This document shows, piece by piece, positions 20,506-32,165 of a DNA stretch of 64,000 bases (within the stretch, counting starts at the first letter, position 1; every line of letters begins with the position of its first letter). The DNA is from Synanceia verrucosa (taxonomy: Eukaryota > Chordata > Actinopteri > Perciformes > Synanceiidae): NCBI GenBank assembly GCA_029721515.1, contig CM056559.1, forward strand, positions 16,516,501-16,580,500. The letters run 5' to 3'. Below the pieces are notes generated by a model. It was not told the DNA's origin and did not search any database. It saw only the letters and a program-made list of their open reading frames with translations. The translations under genes were made by a program, and so were the position numbers.

Positions 20506-22070
20506 CTAGACAAAAATTCCTGAAGAAATTTTAATATGTGCCTGCACACATGACGCCGGACTCCACGCGACATGCCGGGCCATGTAGGCCCAGCCTGATG
20601 CATGCTGACCTCTCTCTGCACTCAAGCACGCACTTCGTGCGTGCCTGTCCCAGGTTCATGTAGAAAACAAACACACCTTGTTTCCTGTGACGCTTAAATC
20701 AGAGTTTGGGGCTTTTACTTTGAAAGGATAGTCATCTCCACAGCTTCCTGTGAGGAAAAAGTTACCCCTCCGAAGTTTGGGGGCTTTTATTTTGAAAAAA
20801 CAGACTTTTATTTTGGAAGGAAACAGCCTGAGCTTCCTGTCTGTGTGTGTGAATCAATGATGTCACCCACTCTCTGTATCATCATCAGCATTGACCTATG
20901 TATCATATCACAGACAGGGTCTCTTCAGTTCAAATACCACACACACACAGCTGCTCTGTCACACTATGCTTCTGATTATGAGCTGACCTGTCGAATCACC
21001 TCTCGTATAAAAAAACTATAAGGGGTAGAGCTTAGATTTTTGCATGTGAATGATGCTATGGTGATGGAGGTTCATGCATATCACCTAATTCTGCTGGCCA
21101 CCCCTGCATGGCTTCAACACCCCATGGGGCACCCCTATGGAAAAGTCTAGGCGCCCCTGGTCTGTCCCCCCACACTGGCTCTCACTGACTGCCATTGATT
21201 TCAAGCTGAGTCAGACCCTTCCGAACTCCTCTAAATAACTCCCCAACCGTAAGGCGTACAGCTTTGGGGTTTGGACCGTAGGCGGCAGGAGCTCGCGAGG
21301 ATCGCAGCGATGTAAATTTTATGTCTCTAGCCCACTCAGAACTCCGTCAGCGGCAGGTTAAACACAAGAGGTTTTCCTGCTTTCTCACGCCTTTTCCTCT
21401 GAAAATTAACATTGGGCCCAATGGAGAGATTTTTGGAGGTGCTGCCCTATTTAATGGTCTGGAGCCAAAACCATAAATCTCAGAGACACAAAGAGACACA
21501 TCGCTACGACCGGGACGAAATTTCCAACGTTTTGCTGTAAAAATTATGTCGGTGGAGTGAACGTAGCCCTCAAAATCGCGATTTAAAAAAAAAACTCAGA
21601 CGATTCTGAAACTGCTCTCCACTCTAGGTGTGTAGTTGTGTCACTCTAGTGCACTTTTAATAGACACCCATGTTAAGCCCTGATTTTTGAAGATTTCATG
21701 GTCTGGAAAAAGTTGAAATGCTGAAGAAACTATACATTTTTTTAATTGAAGATGAATTATGAATATGTTGCCAGGAAAATTTGCTGCGTTTTGAGGGTTG
21801 GAATGGAGTTTCTAGGTGAAAGTATGAGGGAGTTGTAACTGTTTGTTCACCGAAGAAAAAATTTGAATTCCGACCTCTTTCCCCATTCATTCCTATGGGA
21901 CATTTTTCGGCGGTTTTTGGGGTCTAGCGTCGCCATGGTAACGGCTTTGACGAAGAAAAGTAATAGCACTCATGGCGGCATCGCATCGAGACGCGACGCT
22001 TTGATATATCATATGCCTGGGTGCACCTTACGGTACGACCCGCATTAATTCGTCAAAATGGTTCTATAAT
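20506..22070 (-). mobile_element. Element A, copy A3
   Basis: Complete, hairpin with loop TTC at 20626-20644. Middle segment variant x (CAGACAGGGTCTCTTCAG), right segment variant I. Joined directly to B1: ...GGCACATAA|CTAG, which shows B's right end and A's left end at single-base resolution. Confidence 0.8.
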
Positions 22071-22097
22071 AAAATAATAATAATAAGAAAAAAAAAT

Positions 22098-22353
22098 AAA
22101 CCTCGTCCTGGATACTAATAAGCGCTGCGTTGCTGGCTAAAATACAGTGTTTTTATGATTTTGGGATGGATTTTTTTGGATTTTTTATCATTTTTCATCA
22201 TTTATGTGTGGTTTTGGACCTCCACATAGCATTCATGGCAGGCTTCGCCTGCCATGAATGCTAAGACACTGGGGAACCCCCAAAAGGAATAGTAATATGT
22301 GCCGCTGCAGCTGCAAGGCTGGCTTCGCCAGCCTTGCTCGACGGCAGGCACAT
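22098..22353. mobile_element. Element B, copy B2
   Basis: Both stems are intact: the first, with TTC loop, at 22229-22261, and the core of the second around 22314-22338. Followed by CATAA|CTAG of A4. Confidence 0.8.
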
Positions 22354-22355
22354 AA

Positions 22356-23908
22356 CTAGACAAAAAATTCCTGAAGAAATTTTAATATGTGCCTGCACAC
22401 ATGACGCCGGACCCACGCGACGCCGGGCCATGTAGGCCCAGCCTGATGCATGCTGACCCTCTCCTGCACCGAAGCACGCACTACGTGCGTGCATGTCCCA
22501 GGTTCATGTTGAAAACAAACACACCTTGTTTCCTGTGAAGATCAAATCAGAGTTCGGGGCTTTTATTTTGAAAGGACAGTCATGGCCACAGCTTCCCGTG
22601 AGGAAAAAAGTTACCCCTCCGAAGTTTGGGGCTTTTATTTTGAAAAAACAGACTTTTATTTTGAAGGAAACAGCCTGAGCTTCCTGTCTGTGTGTGTGAA
22701 TCAATGATGTCACCCACTCTCTGTATCATCAGCATTGACCTATGCATCATATCACAGACAGGGTCCCTTCAGTTCAAATACCACACACACACACAGCTGC
22801 TCTGTCACACTATGCTTCTGATTATGAGCTGACCTGTCGAATCACCTCTCCTCGTATAAAAACCTATAAGCAGTAGAGCTTAGATTTTTGCATGTGAATG
22901 ATGCTATGGTGATGGAGGTTCATGCATATCACCTAATTCTGCTGGCCACCCCTGCGTGGCTTAGACACCTCATGGGGCACCCCTATGGAAAAGTCTAGGC
23001 GCGCCCCTGGTCTGTCTCCCACACTGGCTCCCACTGACTGCCATTGATTTCAAGCTGAGTCGGACCATGCCAAACTCCTCTGAATAACTCAAGAACCGTA
23101 AGGAGTACGGGTTTGGGGTTTGGACGAGAGGCGGCAGGAGCTCGCGATGATCGCAGCGGTGTAAATTTTATGTCTCTAGCCCACTCAGAAGCCCGTCAGC
23201 GGCAGGTTAAACACAAGAGGTTTTCCTGCTTTCTCACGCCTTTTCCTCTGAAAATTAACATTGGGCCCAATGGAGAGAATTTTGGGAGGTCCTGCCCTAA
23301 TTAAGGGTCTGGAGCCAAAACCATAAATCTCAGAGACACAAGAGACACATCGCTACGACCAGGACTAAATTTCCAACGCTTGCTGTAAAAAATTATGTCG
23401 GTGGAGTGAACGTGGCCCTCACAATCGCGATTTAAAAATATTTTTTCAGACGATTCTGAAACTGCTCTCCACTCTAGGTGTGTAGTTCTCCACTCTAGTG
23501 CACGTAATAGACACCCATGTTAAAGGCTGATTTTTGAAGATTTCATGGTCTGGAAAAAGTTGAAATGCTGAAGAAACTATACATTTTTTTAATTGAAGAT
23601 GAATTATGAATATGTTGCCAGGAAAATTTGCTGCGTTTTGAAAGTTGAATGGAGTTTCTAGGTGAAAGCATGAGGGAGCTGTGACCGTTTGTTCGATGAA
23701 GAAAAAAATTTGAACCGAACCCTTTCCCCATTCATTCCTATGGGACTTTTTCGGCGGTTTTTGGGGTCTGAAGCGCCGCCACGGTAACGGTTTTGACGGA
23801 GAAAAGTAATAGCACCTCCCACGACCGAGACGCACGTTTTGATATATGTCATGCCTGGGTGCACCTTACGGTACGACCCGCATTAAGTGTCAAAGTTTGT
23901 CTATAATA
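22356..23908 (-). mobile_element. Element A, copy A4
   Basis: Complete, hairpin loop TAC at 22474-22492, middle variant x, right variant I. The terminal CTATAAT at about 23900 is followed by AATAAAAATAATAAAAAATAAA before B3. Confidence 0.8.
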
Positions 23909-23927
23909 ATAAAAATAATAAAAAATA

Positions 23928-24186
23928 AACCCTCGTCCTGAATACTAATAAGCGTTGCTGGCTAAAACACAGTGTTTTTATGATTTTGGGATGGATTTTT
24001 TGGGATTTTTGGGTTATTTTATCATTTTACATCATATATGTGTGTTTTGGACTCCACTACAGCATTCATGGCAGGCTTCACCTGCCATGAATGCTAAGAC
24101 ACTTGGGAACCCCCAAAAGGAATAGTAATATGTGCCGCCCGTGCTGCAAGGCTGGCTTCGCCAGCCTTGCTCGACGGCAGGCACAT
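23928..24186. mobile_element. Element B, copy B3
   Basis: First stem 24062-24094 has one mismatch beside the loop (GGC-TTC-ACC); second stem intact around 24145-24170. The AGCGCGTTG region is slightly shortened. Confidence 0.8.
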
Positions 24187-24188
24187 AA

Positions 24189-25715
24189 CCAGACAAAAAT
24201 TCCTGAAGAAATTTTAATATGTGCCTGCACACATGACGCTGGACTCCACGCTGACTGGGCCACGAGGGCCCAGCCTGATGCATGCTGACCCTCTCCTTAC
24301 AAAGCATGACGCTTCCAAAGTGCCTGTCCCAGGTTCGTGTTGAAAACAAACACACCTTGTTTCCTGTGAAGATCAAATCAGAGTTCGGGGCTTTTATTTT
24401 GAAAGGACAGTCATGGCCACAGCTTCCCGTGAGGAAAAAGTTACCCTCTGAAGTTGGGGGCTTTATTTTGAAGGAAACAGCCTGAGCTTCCTGTCTGTGT
24501 GTGTGATCAATGATGTCACCCACTCTCTGTATCATCAGCATTGACCTGTGCATCATATCACAGACAGGGTCCCTTCAGTTCAAATACCACACACACACAG
24601 CTGCTCTGTCACACTGTGCTTCTGATTATGAGCTGACCTGTCGAATCACCTCTCGTATAAAAAAACTATAAGCAGTAGAGCTTAGATTTTTGCATGTGAA
24701 TGATGCTATGGTGATGGAGGTTCATTCATATCACCTAATTCTGCTGGCCACCCCTGCATGGCTTCAACACCCCATGGGGCACCCCTATGGAAAAGTCTAG
24801 GCGCGCCCCTGGTCTGTCCCCCACACTGGCTCCCACTGACTGCCATTGATTTCAAGCTGAGTCGGACCCTGCCGAACTCCTCTGAATAACTCAAGAACCG
24901 TAAGGAGTACGGCTTTGGGGTTTGGACGAGAGGCGGCAGGAGCTCGCGAGGATCGCAGCGATGTAAACTTTATGTCTCTAGCCCACTCAGAAGCCCGTCA
25001 GCGGCAGGTTAAACACAAGAGGTTTTCCTGCTTTTCACGCCTTTTCCTCTGAAAATTAACATTGGGCCCAATGGAGAGATTTTTGGAGGTGCTGCCCTAA
25101 TTAAGGGTCTGGAGACAAAACTATAAATGTCACAGACACCAGAGACACATCGCTACGACCGGGACGAAATGTCCAACGTTTTGCTGTAGAAATTATGTCA
25201 GTGGGAGTGAACGTGGCCCTCACAATCGCGATTTAAAAATATTTTTTTCAGACGATTCTGAAACTGCTCTCCACTCTAGGTGTGTAGTTCTCCCACTCTA
25301 GTGCACGCAATAGACACCCATGTTAAAGGCTGATTTTTGAAGATTTCATGGTCTGGAAAAAGTTGAAATGCTGAAGAAACTATACATTTTTTTAATTGAA
25401 GATGAATTATGAATATGTTGCCAGGAAAATTTGCTGCGTTTTGATGTTTGAATGGAGTTTCTAGGTGAAAGCATGAGGGAGCTGTGACTGTTTGTTCGAT
25501 GAAGAAAAAAATTTGAAATCCGACCCTTTCCCCATTCATTCCTATGGGACTTTTTTCGGCGGTTTTTGGGGTCTAGCGTCGCCACGGTAACGGCTTTGAC
25601 GGAGAAAAGTAATAGCCATGGTGGCACGATCGAGACGCTCGTTTTGATATATCTCATGCCTGGGTGCACCTTACGGTACGACCCGCATTAATTTGCCGAA
25701 AATCCCGCCTATAAT
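24189..25715 (-). mobile_element. Element A, copy A5
   Basis: The left terminus reads CCAG instead of CTAG, the only A copy here with that change. The GCACGCAC hairpin is destroyed (24300-24322) and one of the two tandem TTTTATTTTGAA blocks near 24460 is deleted. Middle variant x, right variant I. Confidence 0.75.
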
Positions 25716-25723
25716 AATAATAA

Positions 25724-27292
25724 CTAGACTAAAATTCCTGAAGAAATTTTTAATATGTGCCTGCACACATGACGCCGGCCCACGCGACGCCGGGCCATGT
25801 AGGCCCAGCCTGATGCATGCTGGGACCTTCTCTCAGATCAAGCACGACTACGCAAGGCATGTCCCAGGTTCCTGTTGCAAACAAACACACCTTGTTTCCT
25901 GTGAAGATCAAATCAGAGTTCGGGCTTTTACTTTGAAAGGACAGTCATGGCCACAGCTTCCCGTGGAGGAAAAAAAGTTACCCTCTGAAGTTTGGGGCTT
26001 TTATTTTGAAAAAACAGACTTTTATTTTGAAGGAAACAGCCTGAGCTTCCTGTCTGTGTGTGTGATCAATGATGTCATCCACTCTGTATCATTGGTAATG
26101 GGCAATCAGAAGCCTGTATCATATCATCACTTAATCTCTATATGTGTGTCTATGTGGATCTGATACACACACACCAACAACCAGTCACACTCTGCCACTG
26201 ATGATGAGCTGACCTGTCGAATCACCTCTCGTATAAAAACTATAAGCAGTAGAGCTTTAGATTTTTGCATGTGAATGATGCTATGGTGATGGAGGTTCAT
26301 GCATATCACCTAATTCTGCTGGCCACCCCTGCATGGCTTCAACACCCCATGGGGCACCCCTATGGAAAAGTCTAAGGCGCTCCCTGGTCTGTCCCCCACA
26401 CTGGCTCCTACTGACTGCCATTGATTTCAAGCTGAGTCGGACCCTGTCAAACTCCTCTGAATAACTCAAGAACCGTAAGGAGTACGGCTTTGGGGTTTGG
26501 ACGAGAGGCGGCAGGAGCTCGCGAGGATCGCAGCGATGTAAATTTTATGTCTCTAGCCCACTCAGAAGCCCGTCAGCGGCAGGTTAAACACAAGAGGTTT
26601 TCCTGCTTTCTCACGCCTTTTCCTCTGAAAATTAACATTGGGCCCAATGGAGAGATTTTTTGAGGTGCTGCCCTAATTAAGGGTCTGGAGCCAAAACCAT
26701 AAATCTCAGAGACACAAGAGACACATCGCTACGACCGGGACGAAATTTCCAACGTTTTGGTGTAAAAATTATGTCGGTGGAGTGAACGTGGCCCTCACAA
26801 TCGCGATTTAAAAATATTTTTTTCAGACGATTCTGAAACTGCTCTCCACTCTAGGTGTGTAGTTCTCCCACTCTAGTGCACGCAATAGACACCCATGTTA
26901 AAGGCTGATTTTTGAAGATTTCATGGTCTGGAAAAAGTTGAAATGCTGAAGAAACTATACATTTTTTTAATTGAAGATGAATGATGAATATGTTGCCAGG
27001 AAAATTTGCTGCGTTTTGAAAGTTGAATGGAGTTTCTAGGTGAAAGTATGAGGGAGCTGTGACTGTTTGTTTGCTGAAGAAAAAAATTTGAAATCCGACC
27101 CTTTCCCCATTCATTCCTATGGGACTTTTTTCGGCGGTTTTTGGGGTCTAGCGTCGCCACGGTAACGGCTTTGACGGAGAAAAGTAATAGCCATGGTGGC
27201 ACGATCGAGACGCACGTTTTGATATATCTCATGCCTGGGTGCACCTTACGGTACGACCCGCATTAATTGCCGAAAATCCCGTCTATAATAAT
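25724..27292 (-). mobile_element. Element A, copy A6
   Basis: Left terminus CTAGACTAAAATTC. The GCACGCAC hairpin is degenerate (25838-25860). Middle variant y, right variant I. Joined to A5 through ATAATAATAATAA with no B between, showing that A and B are independent units. Confidence 0.8.
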
Positions 27293-27303
27293 AATAATAA
27301 AAA

Positions 27304-28680
27304 CTAGAAGAGCAATTGCTGAAGCAATTATGGTGTGAATGCCCGCAGCTGAAGCTACGCTGCTGAATGCTAATGCTGGGTTGAATGTATGAATGAGAAT
27401 GAATTGTACGAATTGAAATTTTGAAAATGAAAGCTGAAGCCAAACTGCTGAATGCTGGGTTGAATGTTTGAAGGAGAATGAATTGTATGAATAGAAACTT
27501 TGAAAATAAAAGCCTAAGCAAACTGCTGAATGCTGGGTTGAATGTAGTAGTATGAAGGTTAAGCAGAATGAATGTTGAAAAATTATGAATGTATAATCCA
27601 TGAATTTGAATTTAAAAGCTGAATGGTGAAATATATACATGGTGAAGTATATAATTAGCATTGACCAATCAGAAGCCTGTATCACAGACATGCTCACTGC
27701 AGCCCAAGTGCCACACACAGAGCTGGGCCAAGTTTCCATGGAGACGGCCCTCCCTTCTCACTCCCTCTCCTGCACCAGCATCTGTCCCCATAGACTGCCA
27801 TTCATTTGAACTGAGTCAGACCCTGCCGAACTCCTCTGAATAACTCCCCAACCGTGAGGAGTACAGCTTTGGGGTTTGGACCGTATGCAGGAGCTTGCAG
27901 CGATCGCATAGCGATGTAAATTTTATGTCTCTAGCCCACTCAGAAGGCTGACAGCGGCAGGTTAAACACAAGAGGTTTTTCTGCTTCCTCACGCCTTTTC
28001 CTCTGAAATTTAACATTGCAGTCTATGGAGGGATTTCTGGAGGTGCCGCCCTAATTAAGGGTCTGGAGCCAAAAGTATAAATCTCACAGACATGAGAGGC
28101 ACATCAATACGACCGGGACCTAAATTTCCAACGTTTTGATGTATAAATTATGTCGGTGGGGCATACGTAGCCCTAGCAATCGCCATTTCAAAATATTTTT
28201 TCAGCTGATGCAGAAGCTGCTCTCCACTCTAGGTGTGTAGTTCTCCCACTCTAGTGCACGCAATAGACACCCATGTTAAACTCTGCTTTCCATGGTCTGA
28301 CATAAGGCAAAATGCTGAATAAACTATACATTTTTTTAAGAAATGATGAATTATGAAAATGTAGCCAGGAAAATTTGCTGCGTTTTACAAGTTGAATGGA
28401 GTGTCTAGATGCAACTACGAGGGAGCTGTGAGTGTTTGTTCACTGAGGTTAAATGACTGAGAAACTCTGAAGTCCTGAGCCAGCCCCATTCATTTCCTAT
28501 GGGAAATTTTGAGATGGATTATGGTCCATAACTCGGAAATTATAAGGAATATCAAAATTCTGAATACAAGCACACCATTCCCGGCCGAGCCGGTCGTTTT
28601 GGCGCGGGAACGGCGTTTCTACGACCAACGGTGCGGGAGGAGTAGCGGTTCAAAGTTTTGAGTAGGGGGGTTTTAAATGT
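27304..28680 (-). mobile_element. Element C, copy C1: distinct head and tail around an A-like core
   Basis: The left end CTAGAAGAGCAATTGC-TGAA-GCAATT... is followed by CCCGCAGCTGAAGC and two to three copies of a 79-bp minisatellite (27370-27545). From about 27660 the sequence is recognisably the A core (CAATCAGAAGCCTGTATCA, TCTAGGTGTGTAG). The right end differs from A (TCCATAACTCGGAAATTATAAGG, CCGGCCGAGCCGGTCG, GGGGGGTTTTAAATGTAATA). The minus-strand 3' end is hairpin - TCTTCTAG|T. Here the outer hairpin arm is mutated (GCAATTAT). Confidence 0.75.
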
Positions 28681-28684
28681 AATA

Positions 28685-29045
28685 CTAGAAGAGCAATTGC
28701 TGAAGCAATTGCGGGGTGTGAATGCCCGCAGCTGAAGCTACGCTGCTGAATGCTGCTGAATGCTGGGTTGAATGTTTGAATGAGTATGAATTGAATGTTT
28801 GAAAATAAAAGCCTAAGCCAAACTGCTGAATGCTGGGTTGAATTTTTGAATGAGAATGAATTGTATGAATAGAAATTTTGAAAATGAAAGCCTAAGCCAA
28901 ACTGCTGAATGCTGGGTTGAATGTGGTAATATGAAGGTTAAGTAAAATGAATGTTGAAAAATTATGATTGTATAATTCATCAATGTGAATTTAAAGTTGA
29001 ATGTTGAAAATATATGAATTTATCATTAGTTTGAAGAGCATTGAA
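28685..29045 (-). mobile_element. Element C, copy C2 (head only)
   Basis: Starts CTAGAAGAGCAATTGC with the complete GCAATTGC-TGAA-GCAATTGC hairpin, then CCCGCAGCTGAAGC and two minisatellite copies. It stops around 29040 without the A-like core. Directly abuts C1 at AATA|CTAG, again a TAA-like junction. Confidence 0.75.
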
Positions 29046-31100
29046 AAGTTGAATAAACCCAAACTATGTAATATTTTAGTTTTAATAAAGTTTCTATTTG
29101 AAGTAGGCAGTACTTGTTAAAACCCCTATGTGTGTGTTCCTGCTTTGACCTCAAAGGCCTCATCATGTCACCATAGTTTAACAGAAATTCCTGCTAAGTG
29201 TTGTGCTTACAGACCTTACCTTACCTCTCATTTGTCCTCCTCTTCTGTCTTCGCTGCCTTCTTCACTGATTCACTGTCGTGCAGCATCTTTACTGTGGCT
29301 TCTCTCTTAACATATTTACAGCAGCCTCATCAGCTAATCTACAGTAAGAAATCTCAGCACTAAAAATCATGAACCTTTAACTCATTTTACAAACTAATAC
29401 ACATGAATATAAATATCCAAGGTGAGCTGCTTCAATTAAAGTGTTATTATTCAAACAATTATTACCATAAGCAGTTCCCTTCCAGATAGATCAGACAGGC
29501 AATGTTGCTTTATTGTAATCATTTAATTGCAGAGAACAGGTGAAGCTTCAAATCTTCAGTATCAAGCATCATCAGCCTTAGACCCTCAAAGCATGTCAGG
29601 AAAAACTCCCATGAAACCTCCTTGAGGAAAAAAAGGGAGAAACCTTTAGGTAGGCCAAGGTCTAAGAGGGATCCCCTACCAGGACGGCTGAGCATGCAGT
29701 CTTTGTAAAGTTCAGGAGAAGATCCTGTCTCCACCACAGGAAAGATTGCTGCCATTTCATTCAGTGAATCCCAACAGGAGCAAACAGGAAGCAGCTGGGT
29801 TGAGTTGACCTCTCTGTGGTGCTGAAGACTCTCTGAAGCCAGGCTTTGCTGTAAACAAGATGACAGGTGTCATAACAAAGTGAAACAACAGTGGATAATA
29901 TACAACAATCACTCACTAACACATAACATGTTAGTGTTTTATTTTCATCCCTTTTGTTTTGCTCCAGTTCAAATGTTGTAAACAGTAAATATTACACACT
30001 GTGTCACCCTGTAAACATCTGAAGTCAAGCTACTTACAGTTAGTTTGAGTCCAGCTGAAGAATCACACAGCTGCTCTGCCTCTGATGCTCTGGTCCTGTG
30101 GTCCACGTGGTTCTGGTCCACATGGTTCAGGTCCTGTAGTCCTGTGGTCCTCGTGGTTCTGGTCCACATGGTTCTAGTTCTGTGATGAGGACAGGAGACA
30201 GAATTGTAACAGCAGTGATGCAGATGGACATCCTTCCACAATAGTTTGCTGTGTGAACATGTTTTCTGTTTATTGACAGTGTAAAGAGTCATGCTGAACC
30301 ACTAAGGTGGTCTGACAGAGAAAAACACAGTCACATACCAGGTCCAGGTCCAGAGATTTGTTCAGTGGAGACGTAGAGTCCCAGTGCTGCTGGAGTCCCC
30401 TTTCATCTCTGATTGACATGGATGGAAGGCACTAGAGCACAAACACAAAACAAAGGTTATGACAGGTGTCCTTCCTGACAGTCAGTACAAGTGCACATGT
30501 GTTATTATTTCAGCTATGCATAAAGTATGGATTGTAAAGTTCACTTACAGAATGACTGGGTCCAGCTCCAGGTCCACACCGGCTGTCTGGTTGTCCTGTT
30601 GTCCAGGCTCCCCTCTGTCAGCATGGCCTCGCTTCAGTCACATGGATGTGCCTTCACCTTTCAGTAGGAACTCTAACAGAGCAGAGGAAGGCAGAGATGA
30701 CATGAACTGGTCAGAATGGAGTGTATCACTGGAAGTCACTTGCAGCATTGAAATAATTAAACAGTAGATACCAGGCACAGGAGCAGGCGGTTTGAAGCAG
30801 AGGCCTCTCGGTGTGGCGTCTCCACGTGGCCCAGACACATTAGGATCTTTGAGTCCAGCAGTGAGGAACTGTGCTGCAGGACCTGTTGGCCTTTAAAGGT
30901 GTTTGCTCACATAGAGAAAAGAAACAGTTAGACAAACACAGACAGTGATCAGCATGTTTACCTCCTCAATGAACAGAGGAAATAAACAGTACATTGCTTC
31001 ATGTTACTTACCACTTGTGTGCCTGGGCCCAGCTCAACTAAGAGTAATTTAATTTGTTGTGAATTCAATATAATTTGACACACCATTACATTGATAGACC
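29046..31100. other. Intergenic stretch with old dispersed repeats
   Basis: No gene was recognised. 29560-29760 has GGAAAAACTCCCATGAAACC...GGGATCCC-type motifs that I know only as a common dispersed fish repeat. 30060-30185 is a low-complexity patch of GGTCC/GGTTC blocks (TGGTCCACRTGGTTC recurring). Isolated splice-like sites lead nowhere. Confidence 0.4.
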
Positions 31101-31102
31101 AA

Positions 31103-31234
31103 TATATTTACCAGTTCCACTCTCAGTATTTGCCAGTTCCACTTTCACTGTGTACCAGTCCCATTCTCAATATTCACCAGTTTCACGTTCAGTATTTACC
31201 AGTACCCCTCAAAATATTGGCCACTTAGTAAAAT
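31103..31234. repeat. 22-bp tandem repeat downstream of the Helentron
   Basis: Six copies of AGTATTTACCAGTTCCACTCTC-like units start at exactly 31103, 31125, 31147, 31169, 31191 and 31213. The phase is fixed at 22 bp despite substitutions, and the last unit grades into the 166-bp duplication. Confidence 0.9.
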
Positions 31235-31530
31235 GCATAATCATCTCCCATTTTTCATCAAATCTGTACAGATAGTTCTTTGTCTCTGAGAAGCTGGAGC
31301 AGCCAGGACAAGATGTTACAGCCTGGCTGCAAAGGGCGATCACCCCATTATGCCATTATATTTACAAGTTCCTCTCAAAGTATTTGCCACTTACTAAAAT
31401 GCATAATCATCTACCATTTTTCATCAGATCTGTACAGATAGTTCTTTGTCTCTGTCTCTTTGTCTCTGAGAAGCCGGAGCAGCCAGGACAAGATGTTACA
31501 GCCTGGCTGCAAAGGATGATCGCCCCATTA
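31209..31530. repeat. 166-bp direct duplication
   Basis: TCAAAATATTGGCCACTTA (31209) recurs as TCAAAGTATTTGCCACTTA (31375), and the two copies match through GGCTGCAAAGGRYGATCRCCCCATTA. Each contains GCCAGG...CCTGGC inverted arms (on the minus strand a 6-bp stem with a 14-base loop). The second copy is cut by the Tc1 insertion. Position just 3' of the Helentron frame makes it a candidate for duplicated Helentron 3' end sequence. Confidence 0.75.
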
Positions 31531-31532
31531 TA

Positions 31533-32062
31533 CACTGCCAGGCCAAAAAAAAGTTGCCACCTAGATTTAACTAAGCAAATATGTACAAGCCCCCTATTGG
31601 ATAATTACTACAGGTTCAGCAACAATATGTGCTCAAAGAATGAGATCAGCTGACTACCTGAATCCACTGAATGAGCAGGTTATTCCATCAATGGATTTTT
31701 TTCTTCCCTGATGGCACGGGCATATTCCAAGATGACCATGCCAGGATTCAATGGGCTCAAATTGTTAAAAACGGTTCAGGGAGCATGAGACACTATTTTC
31801 ACACATGGATTGGCCGCCACAGAGTCCAGACCTTAACCCCATTAAGAATCTTTGGGATGTGCTGGAGAAGGCTTTGCGCAGTGGTCAGACTCTACCATCA
31901 TCAGTGCAAGATCTTGGTGAAAAATTAATGCAACACTGGATGGAAATAAATATTGTGACATTGCAGAAGCTTATCGAAACAATGCCACAAAGCTAAAGGC
32001 GGCCCAATGAAATATTAGTGTGACCTTTTTTTTGGTGGCAACTTTTTTTTGGCCAGGCAGTG
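31533..32062 (+). mobile_element. Tc1/mariner relic with internal deletion
   Basis: A 530-bp element inside TA/TA (31531-31532, 32063-32064). The 29-bp terminal inverted repeats begin CACTGCCAGGCC / CACTGCCTGGCC and differ at one position. The body keeps only the transposase C-terminus: HTWIDWPPQSPDLNPIKNLW, then the helix ending LQKLIETMPQ, in two overlapping frames. Autonomous Tc1 elements are about 1.6 kb, so roughly a kilobase is missing. The third catalytic residue of the DDE triad, normally the Glu of NPIENLW, is Lys here. Confidence 0.9.
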
Positions 32063-32165
32063 TATTACTGTAAAGGATTTGAATTTGATCATTTGTTCAG
32101 TTTTACACTTTTAAGTTGAGAATTTGATGTAGATTATCAGTTATATTTTTGAGTTTTTGCAATTC

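Noticed and set aside
31533..32062. Tc1 element as possible end of the Helentron
   Set aside because: It has its own complete inverted repeats and TA target duplication, so it is a separate insertion.
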